In this document: piece after piece, positions 37,976 through 47,803 of the stretch
Position numbering within the stretch: the first letter of the stretch is position 1
Layout of the letters: every line of letters begins with the position of its first letter
Source of the DNA: Ischnura elegans
Taxonomy: Eukaryota; Arthropoda; Insecta; Odonata; Coenagrionidae
Length of the DNA stretch: 64,000 nucleotides
Reading direction: 5' to 3'
NCBI RefSeq assembly: GCF_921293095.1
Contig: NC_060252.1
Location: 45,880,881 to 45,944,880, forward strand
Translations under genes and position numbers: made by a program
The notes under the pieces: generated by a model
Seen by the model: the letters and a program-made list of their open reading frames with translations, nothing else
Database searches by the model: none
What the model was told of the DNA's origin: nothing

Positions 37976-38200
37976 GGAGATTTCAACGGCCGACGGCGAC
38001 GCGTAGCGTTCGAGGCTTGGGCCCCGTGATGGCGCGACCTCGACTCTGGAAGGACTCTCAACGCTCTGCCTCTGGGACGAAGTTCGTCACACGAGTGTGA
38101 CGTGCTTACGAACGCTCGATACGCGAGTTTTCACGGTCGCTCCGTCTATTGACTAACAACACACCACCGCCGATGCGGAATAACGTAAACGCGAGTGTCA
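37976..38200. other. Isolated CpG-rich tract without a recognised gene
   Basis: Strongly CpG-rich relative to its surroundings (CGACGGCGACGCGTAGCG, CGATACGCGAG). It holds a perfect 8-bp inverted repeat CGTCACAC-GA-GTGTGACG at 38085-38102. It could be a promoter or exon of an unseen transcript, or part of a repeat; no coding frame supports a gene. Confidence 0.4.
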
Positions 38201-39479
38201 CGCGGACTCTCAAAGTTAGACCGGCGGAATGCGGCACTAGTGTCAAGTTGCGCACGCTACTGCATCATTCCAATTACACATCATTACGGGAACCTAGGTG
38301 TCATTAATGGCCACATTGCAATGACTGCGTGGTGGCACTTACTATGGTATCACCAGAATGTACTGTTAATGCATGTGGAGTCAGTGCCGTAGCTAAAAAA
38401 GCAACTTTGGAATGGGGTCGATAGAGTTTCGTCATGATCACTGGGCTCTCAGGGAGGTATGTTGACAATGACTGAATATATGGATAACTAATAAATTATT
38501 CTAATCTAATCAATAAAGGAAGAAATCAACGGCCGTAATAATTTTTAATAAAAATAATCCTTTTCACGGTGATGCATAATAGAACCACGATATTTTTCTC
38601 CACCGACCTAACTTCAATTTATTATGACCACGAATGAGAACTCATTTTCCATAGGAAGTTCTTAAAGCTCACACTCCCCGACCTTCACCACTGATTAGCA
38701 CAAATGTATCGGTCTACTAATTGGTGATGGTCACCCTTGCATACCGTTCATCTATACCACAATACAATTTTTTTAGTTTTATAAGTTTTCTATCAAATAC
38801 AAGAAAAGAATATATGATTCAAAATAATTTCGCTCAATGATTCAGGGTTACTATTATGAAATTACTAATGTCTCGTAAGTCTGAAACTGAGGAGGTAAAA
38901 TATATGTTTCAATGATTCCATTGAGACGGAAATGGAATAACGAACGAGATAGGTAATACTTCACGCGATATCACGTTTCTGATTCCAAAAACTAGCCGTG
39001 ATATCCTGGCTTCCTTCGCGGATTGCAATATATTATGTAAACGAAACTACTGAATTTTCTCAAAATCCACGAAGTATGCCCTCAGGTTTTTCGCATGGCA
39101 GCCTCACGAGATTCCCCTCCACTCAAATAACCTGTCGAGGAGACAGATGCAGCAGCTACTGACGCAACAGATGTATATTATGCATGCATCTAACACTCGG
39201 ATCGGAAAACTGCACTTACCATCGTAACGCGTGTCACGGGTTGGAATTTTATAAATCAGAATCAATATAGATTAGAATCAATACTGACCTTGAGTCCGGA
39301 TTTCACAGACAAGAGGAGTACTAGTCATGTTAAAACTAGAAGTGTTAAATATTTCCTACGGCAGACAAGACACTCTTGGCTGTAAAAATGCTAGTGTGTA
39401 ACAAAGCAAAGTGCGTAAGTGCTTCTGTCCTTCCAAGCACATACTTTTCCATATGCTAACAATTGCAAGATCTACAAGG

Positions 39480-40318
39480 AAATAAAAAACACTTCTGAGT
39501 GCAGAGATCTTCAAATTGCCCTAAATCAAGCTTCCCTGCGGTGTGATACTTGGAAATTAAAGCTCAACCCTGAAAATGCAGCATCATGACTATTACGTTA
39601 AAAACACAACCCGTCACTTTCAACTACACTATTAATTCATCACCAGAGTTACGACGATGAAATATTTGGGCGTTATAACCGACCACATCCAGACAGTAAA
39701 AAAGAAAGCCACGTGTCTGTTAGGCCTTCTTTACCGCTTCACGGAAATTAAGGATCCTATTGCACTCTACTCCTATTTCTCAACGATTGTCCTTCCCATG
39801 ATTTTATATTGCTCTCCAATTTGGTCCATGTCAGCCCCGACTAACCTAAAATCCCTTGATTGCATCCCCCACTTCTTTGCCAAAATGTTTAGACATAGAG
39901 TCCCTCATTTACGCAACCCCCTATGTCCTCTGATGCAGTGCTGTCTCCTCTTTCCTTGTATAATCTACAGAACCTCAGACTTAAAACGGACTTCAACTTT
40001 CTACACAATATCCTAAACTCGACCTCTGACTGCCCTGAACTCCTCTCTCTGTTGAATTTTAGAATACCGACTCGTTCCACCAACTCGCTCTCCCTACTCC
40101 ATCTGCCTATTCCCAGAATCTCCCTGACCAAGCGCTCACCTTTATATCGCCTCTCCTCCCTTCTATATTTGCTCCCTCCTTCCATTGATCCTTTTACCAG
40201 TCATGCAAGAAAGGCACCACACAAGCTCTGTCCCATCTGTCTGCCTATTAAAAAAATTCACTGTAAATTGGTGTCACGGCTGTATGTGAAAAATTGCTTA
40301 AATAAATAAATAAATAAG
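39480..40318 (+). pseudogene. Jockey/CR1-like LINE reverse-transcriptase C-terminal relic with (AAATA)n tail
   Basis: Frames broken by shifts read ECRDLQIALNQASLRCDTWK and LKLNPE, then KYLGVIIT-like, KKKATCLLGLLYRF, LYSYFSTIVLPMILYCSPIW, and in another frame LYNLQNLRLKTDFNFLHNIL. This is the standard order downstream of the polymerase active site in Jockey/CR1-type LINEs. The copy ends TATGTGAAAAATTGC then AAATAAATAAATAAATAA. It is 5'-truncated and inactive. Confidence 0.8.
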
Positions 40319-40319
40319 T

Positions 40320-41870
40320 AAATTAAATAAAGTTAAGTACATCACCTACCAAAGTTATGAAGGCTAAATGCGTCTTTATTTTTTTGGCTTGAATAAAAAT
40401 TTAAGATCGAGGGCGATAGATTAGGCAGGCAATTTAAGCCAGATTATGTTAAAATTAAATTTAAAAAATCATGCACAAGAAAAGAGAGACGAGAAGAAGA
40501 AAAGAAAAGAGAAGAGAGTTGAAATAAACTAATTTTAATCGTAATGGTGTGCCGTATTTTCCTCTTAACATTTTCAGACAGAGTTATAGCCATCCCATTG
40601 CGCAATAATTAAAGTATGCACAATTATTCTTGCAATTAATCCATTGACTTTAGCAATTCCTCTTTATATTCCCGCCATGTTCCAATAAATTATTCCCATA
40701 AACTTTAATTGTAGGATACATATTCACCATAAACACCTATATAGATATTATATGTATAGCTAACGGATTGCAACGCAACCACCATTAATGCAGAGGTTGC
40801 AGCTAATCATTCAGTTTTTCAACTTGGCTTGAAAAGGTTAGGGAAGAGCTCGTCCCGGAGTAATCCACTGGCGTGGGGATTTCGCTTATACATAAGAGAT
40901 CCATTCTTTGGGCCCCATCACACCGCGAAGATTTTCCATTCGGGGGACTCCAAATTTCACCCGGATGTGAACCCAGGACCCTTGTACCATCATCTCTCCA
41001 TATACGTACGGTTGACTTCAAATGTATTGCAACGAATTGAGCGGCGCCACTTTCGCCGCAGTCCGGAAATGGAGTTTCGGTTTATTTTTTTGTGCCAGTG
41101 GGAGGGAAATTTGCAATAACTTAAGAAAACTCGAAATGAGATAAAATGTATAAGAAAATTATCTTATAGCCATTTAGTGAAATTGAAGAAAATATTCTCT
41201 ATGCGAAAAGGTTCGTACCACGATACTCGTGCGATAACAGTACGATGACACAGCACTGTGCCAAGTCACTCCCTCATGTTATAAGTGTTGTATTACGAGT
41301 TTTCTTACGTCATTTCATGGGAACGTACCAGTCCTCTAGTGTCATTATCAGCTTTAGATTTAACACGCAGTGGCATCATTTGCAGTGATATTGCGGCATG
41401 TCTTTTATATAGGTATGTTATGCTCGTTATCACTCATCAAAAGACGACAGCGTTAATTGTAAAAAAATATACTTCGACGAACCGGCCACTTTACGAGAGA
41501 AAGTAAATTGAAGTTCTGGAGGAAGATTTATTATTTACTTGTTTTCATCTCCTAGTCTACTTTCATCTATTACCTAGTAAGAGCTTCGCAAGTCATGTAG
41601 TAGGTATTAAACATTTCACATATCCCGTATAGATTTTCCATTTATTATGTAATAATAAAAATATTGCTGGAGATGGAAATATTATTCAAATTTCCCTCCC
41701 TGCTACAGAAAATCCCTTAGCTCCATTTCCGAATTGTGGCGAATTCAGCGCCGCACAATTCATTGCAATAATTTTTAATTCGACTGTTATTCGACATCTA
41801 CTCCGGCAAAGTCCAATTACCTACGTATTCAATTACTAATTTTTTAGCAAAAAAATTCATCATTAAAGAA
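40320..41870. other. Intergenic, no gene seen
   Basis: AT-rich with a purine run at about 40475-40520. The frame at 40829-41119 reads through but has no family resemblance. Confidence 0.45.
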
Positions 41871-41873
41871 AAA

Positions 41874-42020
41874 GAACTTTCAGCTTCCGGCCTAATTTGG
41901 ACATAGAAAATGAACGAAATTTTTTCCAAAACAATTTAATTATGCAGAACTTTCAACTTTCGACCTAATTTGGCGATAGAAAATCAGCAAAATATTTTTT
42001 TCAATGCTGAAAATTCAATA
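41874..42020 (+). repeat. Two-unit tandem repeat, period about 73 nt
   Basis: GAACTTTCAGCTTCCGGCC at 41874 and GAACTTTCAACTTTCGACC at 41947 each open a similar block (TAATTTGG, ATAGAAAAT, AAAATATTTTTT-like). It lies directly upstream of the SINE at 42031. Confidence 0.6.
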
Positions 42021-42030
42021 ATTCATCATT

Positions 42031-42224
42031 GGCCTCGGTGGCGACGGGGTAAAGTCCTCGCCTGCCAAACCAAAGGTCGCGGGTTCAAGTCCCGCCTGGG
42101 TAAGATACTCTTATCCAGGGGATGGATGTTTGTGCACGCTTGATTGTTTAATATTATCAACCCCGAGGTTGTAAAGGCCGAACAGTGCTATTTTCGGTGG
42201 TATGTGAAATAAATAAATAAATTA
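42031..42224 (+). mobile_element. tRNA-Gly-derived SINE, complete-looking copy
   Basis: The head GGCCTCGGTGGCGACGGGG is followed by CTCGCCTGCCAAAC and the B box GGTTCAAGTCC. A body with GAGGTTGTAAAGGCC follows, and the tail is TATGTGAAATAAATAAATAA. Internal pol III promoter boxes are present. It resembles tRNA-Gly(GCC) in the anticodon region, but the 3' acceptor strand is missing, so it is a retroposon. Confidence 0.85.
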
Positions 42225-45200
42225 CTAGATCGTATAAGCGTCAATAAATAAGCGAAATTGAATAAGCTTTCGTAAACCCATTTTTCATCAATAAATTTAT
42301 GCAAAATAGATTCGTGTTAACTTCCACACAAATAAGAGGCCATTCAACCCTTAGGATGGGTTAGGCGAGAGGTGAGTTTCGACAGCGAGATATCCAGAGA
42401 TCAACAAACCCATGCCACTCCCGGTTTTCTTTAGCAAATGCGTATTACTAAGACAGCACTTCTTAATATTTTATTTAAAACACTCGGGTAAAACTATAAA
42501 GATATACAATGCTTTTACAAATACCTTGGGATGTTTTTCATAGCATACATCTCATGGAATGTTAGATGGCTTGAGCCACATCACCAAGACCGACCCTACC
42601 TAAGAAACACTGGTTACAAGGGTTACAATCTTATGCCGAATACAATTTACATTTTCTTTAGCGAAATCGAGGAAAAATTCAACGGTTACTTTCATATAAG
42701 AAGGAAATGCTCCGAAATTTAAACAATGAATGTATGAGTAATTCATTATCGTATAATTCAAAGTATTTAATCTCTTGATTGACAGATGAATCTCGATGGT
42801 TTGAATTCTATCCGATGCACAATCACTCAGCTTTCGAATAAATTATTTTTTATTTCAAAATTGGTCGACATAAATTCCTTTTTTCAGTCTTCATGACCAA
42901 TTCTGCGGAAGTTACCATCCAAGGTCTTTCAATAAGTAGGAAGAAGAAGCATAAAAATTCGAGGATTGACAGAGAAATATTGAGTGTGACTAATATCAAT
43001 CACCTGGATTTCGTAAATGATATCGCAATCGAAAGATCGAGCTTGATCGAGAAGGCCAACGGCCTTGTATGAATACCATGGGGTTAATACTACGAGAATA
43101 ACATAACAAAATCAAATAGCAGTAGGCTTAAATTCTTATATACGGAAGAGCATTACAGATTACAGACTGAAAAACTTTGCGCAACGAGAAGGGAAACCGA
43201 AGCGAATGTACCTACTCATTCTCGCAGCGGTGAAATCATCGCCTCTCGGCTGGAGATGAAAAACGAAACGGGAATTGGACGCGTTAAAAACACTTTGAAA
43301 AAACACAGTGCGTACACTTAGAGATTACAGTTTCAGCGGTCGCAAATTTAAGAGAGGTAACCGTAGGAAACAATACCAATTAAAGTCGTTCTGGTGAATC
43401 TTTCGCAGAGCAAATAGGCTGGCTCATATAAAAGAAAATAGCAAAATGAAGGGCGTTTTACCCCAGCGAATTTTAAGCCTAGAGATCATAAGCTATGTAA
43501 TCAAATACTAGAGAAATCAAAATGGGAAACAACGATATTTTATGCACACCGCTCGCCTTTAAATATTCATTGGAAGGAACATAAATACTTGCGAATTGAA
43601 TAATTTACGAAAAAAATCACCGTGCGACACCGGCATTCGAACCAACTTCTTAGTGAGTTAAAAAATTAATTCAAATTACGTAAATAAACAAAAAAATACC
43701 ACTTGACGGAGTCAATCAGTTGTATACCCAGTCGCGGGAAAACCGGGTGGGTAGAATCAGGTCGAGGGATCACTTGAGTTACGGGATTTATTATTTATTT
43801 TATCTTGAAATCTTAGCCGCGCGTCCTGAATCCAAAAATTCCCCTACCCCTTCCTTACTCCGAGTTTAAATCCGCTAAGCAAAGCACAAATTAATAGGTT
43901 GATTGCCGAAACCTCAACTGGTTATTTTCTCATACAGTACAAACAGAGCCCCCTCTTTATTTTTGACATCCTGTACTATGCGGGTAGTCGGAGTATATCA
44001 ATAAATCAATGTATGGAGCCAGATAACGAAAGCTAAGTTTGGGAAAGCAGCAACAGTATAGAAATACATGGCTGCATTAAAAAAAACTATGATCCAAAAA
44101 AGCCAATTTGTAACCAATATAGTATATAACTACGGCAAAAGACGGGAATCACACAAATATCAGAAACAGTACATAAATTGCAAAAAAACATATCATAATT
44201 CAGATTTATTTCGTTGGCTTAAGTTTCCTTGGGATCGAAGGAAAGAGACTGGCGCGATATATTTCATAACCTTTGAGCGAGTGCGACTAATGATATTTCA
44301 AGGATGCCTCTCCACAGAGTTCTAATCGATTGCAAATAAATTTGATAGGTTTCTCGTAACCAGGAAAGATGTAACGGATTAAACTTGATTGAACCAAGAC
44401 TCCAGAATGATTACTGTACATATTTAATACATGGCGTCGAACGTGATCCTACGCCAACAGAATACCATGCAACTCGTCACCGCTGGCCATGGCTTCTGCC
44501 ACTGAAAAATAGAAATGTCTCCATCCAATTTTCGCTAACGGAGCAAATCACGGCCGACACGGGGCAAATTAAAGTCCAATCGATATTTTTCACCCGAGTT
44601 AGGTCATAATTCTAAAGCATTTCTCTCGCAAGAGAAAAGCAAGGTCAGGGATAATGCTGACCTAGAATCGAAAGTGGTCTTCAAGGGCAGGGAATGCGTG
44701 CAGGAAAACAGTTATCAAACCAGGTTCTTTCACGGGCTACCCGAGCACCAATATGCTTTATAAGGTGAGACACGGCTTCATAAATTATATAAGCACACTT
44801 CAAATAAAAGTGGAACCATCATCCTGCCCAAAGACATTGGACTGAGTTAACGTAAAGCATGTTGAATTTCCTGAATAATACTCGAGGGAAAAATGATGAC
44901 CGCTTCGAAATCGATGTATTTTTATAATTAATTTAAAGGAGTTGGTACAAAACAGTTAACCCAATAATAAACTCAAGGTTCACAATTACACTTTAATAAG
45001 AACTACATGGTTGAAGAGTAAATATTTTAGAATTAAAAGTCTAGAGTAATCATTGCATGATAATGAGATAAGATATTCACACGATTAATTACACTCATAT
45101 CCTGTTCTTTTGATTGGTAAAAAATAGTTATTGATTAATGGAAAAATACTAATGTAAGAATGTTAATAATTAACACATTAAATAACCTAAGTCGCTTGAC

Positions 45201-45375
45201 GCGGCTCTGTTCTCTTATCATTTAATCTTTCCATACATATGACGTTTTTCTCTTTTACATGCTCCATCACTTATTTCGAAAAGTAAAAATGGCAAATTTC
45301 CACGAAACACACGATAAACTTCGCGCCACATCGTACAAAAGTTTTATATTATTTCGTCGATAAAACAGTTATTTC
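42225..45375. other. Intergenic, no gene seen
   Basis: AT-rich sequence. A weak B-box-like GGCATTCGAACC occurs near 43630, too isolated to call a SINE. Frames at 44068-44609 have no domain. Confidence 0.45.
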
Positions 45376-45376
45376 T

Positions 45377-45552
45377 CATTCAACTTGTTTACGATGCACA
45401 AAGGTTAAGAAAACACTTAGCTGTTTCACAAAATAAAATATATTGCGACCGGTTTCGATACAGCGTATCATCATCTGGCCATCTTAACCTTTGTGCATCA
45501 TGAAGGAGTTTCGCCATGTTACGCCAACCACCATCGCATTCAACTTGTTTAC
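45377..45552. mobile_element. 144-bp insertion with 16-bp target duplication
   Basis: CATTCAACTTGTTTAC is present at both edges (45377-45392 and 45537-45552) and brackets 45393-45536. Inside, GATGCACAAAGGTTAAG (from 45393) and CTTAACCTTTGTGCATC (about 45483) form a perfect 17-bp inverted repeat. On the minus strand the centre reads CAGATGAT, hairpin GATAC-GCT-GTATC, GAAACC. The long perfect target duplication points to retroposition. Confidence 0.7.
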
Positions 45553-45625
45553 AATTGGCCGAGAGGTAACCCACAGAAAAGGTGACCCCCGACCAACTAA
45601 TTAAAGAACCACGAAAATCCTATGC

Positions 45626-45710
45626 GACGCGGGTGGCGAAGTCTATGGCAGCCAAACCAAAGGTAGCGTGTTCGTGTCCCGTTCAACATAAAATCCAGGG
45701 CATCGGAGGT
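45626..45710 (+). mobile_element. Degenerate tRNA-Gly SINE fragment
   Basis: GGGTGGCGAAGTCTATGGCA, GCCAAACCAAAGGT and GTTCGTGTCCCG follow the head of the SINE at 42031 with several substitutions, including loss of CTCGCCT. The body is lost after about 85 nt. Confidence 0.6.
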
Positions 45711-46079
45711 TCTACATTCTTTTTGTTTGAACTACAAGACTACTCATTGCATCCATTTAACATTGAAATTTTTTTGTTATTATTATAATCAGTTTGAAAG
45801 TAGCGGAGAAGTGGTGACGCATGGGATGAGCCCTTGACATCTCAAACATATCGGTGAAAGAGCCGCGAAAACGCCGACTAGAACGAGATGGATCGATAAA
45901 CCGAAAATTAAGGGCATATTTATCCTTCAATCTCTATCAAAATCGAAAATTAAAAAAAATATTGAAAGTTCTCACCATAAATGATCAACTAATTTATAAA
46001 CCATGAAAGACAAGCCTAAAAACCTAGACAAACGCGATGCTCATCATCAGGTCGCAAGGCCGCATGGTGGATTTGGATG

Positions 46080-46400
46080 GAAGTGGATTTTTGCGGTACA
46101 CACCGCCAGAATTTTTGGGAGGTACACAAGGGCGTACACAGGATCATAACTGGGGGAGGGGAGGGGAGCCATTGTCTAGGGGGCAAGCAATGGGATTCAT
46201 GAGATTGTTTTCTTGAAAAAATAGTTTTATTTTAGTTATATATCTTATACTAATATATATATATATCATCTTTCGTGGGTTTAAAGAAAATTTGTTGAAT
46301 ACTTTCGTTTCAATTCAGTACTGATTTTGCTTGAAGACTTATGCGATTTTTGCATTTGGGGGGGGGGGGGGGGGACAGCTACCCACCACTGCCCCTCGCT
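46080..46400. repeat. GC-skewed repeat with a poly(G) run
   Basis: It contains GGCGTACACAGGATCATAAC, a GGGGAGGGGAGGGG stretch and an uninterrupted G run of 17 near 46358-46374, then CTGGTTACACCCATGG. These phrases resemble the 3' part of common insect retroelements. The G-run length may be unreliable in an assembly. Confidence 0.45.
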
Positions 46401-46599
46401 GGTTACACCCATGGACGTACAACTAAGTTGTACTCCCTCCAAAAGTTAAAGCCGCAAAATATTTCAGGCAGCGGCCTTGTCAGCTCAAGATACTCTGATT
46501 CTATCAGCTTTAGCGTCCAAGTACATGCCTCCTCAAAAGAAAAACACCAACGGGTGTAAAAAAAACGCAATGATTTCTGACTGAGAAATTTGCTGATCC

Positions 46600-47500
46600 G
46601 AGTTCGATCACGCCTCATGCAATTTCGTAATTGCGGCGCACGCGGGATTTAACAAAATGTTTTCATTCCGCGACCGTGCGGTCACTACGCAACGCCCAGC
46701 CGTTATGGAGTGCCGACGCTGCTGGCGCGTAAACCTGTCGACGGTCTGCATGATCCCCTCCCTATGAGGAGATATCGGAGGGGAAAACTATACCGACCTC
46801 ATAGTCGCCCGTTAAGATCGACAATGCCGAGCAAAACCTTGATTCCGCAAACATCCAATGACCTCCCGACGACGACTATGTCCGACCACCATCCCCACCG
46901 TCATACCTCCGCGTCATTTCCTCAGCCCCCACCCGCACCATCACCTGTCGTCATTATATTTATACTAACGCGGGCAGCATGGGCTACTCTTTGCCGCTCA
47001 GATCACCAGGTCGAGAGGGTCGCAGCCAAGCGAGTGCACGGACCACCAACAGAGGCCCCTTCAATCAGCTCTCGTTTTCTACGTAGATACGTCGAAGTGT
47101 TGACCTGATTAATGCAATCTATTGGTGATATACTGCATAAGTTCGGCTCGTGAGGACCAACCAAAGGTTTCGAGGTAAAGGAAACCTTGTGGAGATCAGT
47201 TCTTAGATCGGAATTGCCCGGTGCTAATAGTGTTGGCGGCTTAAAATCCCCAGCATCAAACAGCTGATACAGAGCTCAAGTGTCCGAACCCTCTCTCAAG
47301 GGATCAGTTCTTCGCCCGCAAGTGCACAGTTCTGTGCCTCACGTAGAAGGGTCCAACGCCGATGAAGACACACTGGTTTCCACAAAAAATTTCGGTTTAA
47401 CAACTATCCGAGGATTTTCAAAGAAAAAAGTAGCGGCAAAGAGTTTTGTTTCCTTTCTCCCGTATTCAGTCCTTTGTACGGGACTGGTAGTACACATCCA
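46600..47500 (+). promoter_or_regulatory. CpG-rich promoter / 5' UTR region of gene 2
   Basis: The densest CpG content of the window begins here and runs into exon 1. TATATTTATACTAACG at about 46956 is TATA-like. Frames at 46710-47108 are a by-product of the GC content. The transcription start is not defined. Confidence 0.45.
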
Positions 47501-47502
47501 AG

Positions 47503-47803
47503 ATGCGATCGCGAGGAGAGTTCCGTTCGCGGGGTAGTCCCCTGCTGATTTTGTGTCTCTCGCTGGCGTTAAGCCCGGGATTATCATTCGGTGCAGCTAA
47601 CACGTACAAGGAATATGCCGGGTTCCCCGGAATGGACGGATTACCGCACTCGGCTTGGACCGACATGACGAAGACACCAGTTTTTCCGGTGCTCCCGTTG
47701 GTTGTCAGCCAGATTACATCATCCGGAGGAGACGAGCTTTGCCGCACCCAGAGCGAAATCTTCCTAAGGGAGCTGCAGAACTTCACCCTCTGGGCTGTGC
47801 AGA
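47503..47803 (+). CDS. Gene 2 exon 1 (signal peptide, start of NRF domain)
   Basis: It opens with ATG in context AAGATGC; 100 codons plus one base, donor GTGAGT. Basic residues are followed by a hydrophobic run ending SFGAAN, an N-linked site NFT at 93, and Cys80 of the NRF domain. It is strikingly GC-richer than the other exons. Confidence 0.88.

Noticed and set aside
42031..42103. tRNA-Gly gene
   Set aside because: The anticodon region and B box look right, but the acceptor stem does not close and the sequence runs into a SINE body and tail shared with other copies.
46358..46374. Poly(G) run as a G-quadruplex regulator
   Set aside because: It lies in a retroelement-like tail and homopolymer length is unreliable in assemblies.
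46710..47108. 132-codon open frame as a separate gene
   Set aside because: It is explained by high GC content in the gene 2 promoter region; no domain, no conserved motif, no splice context.
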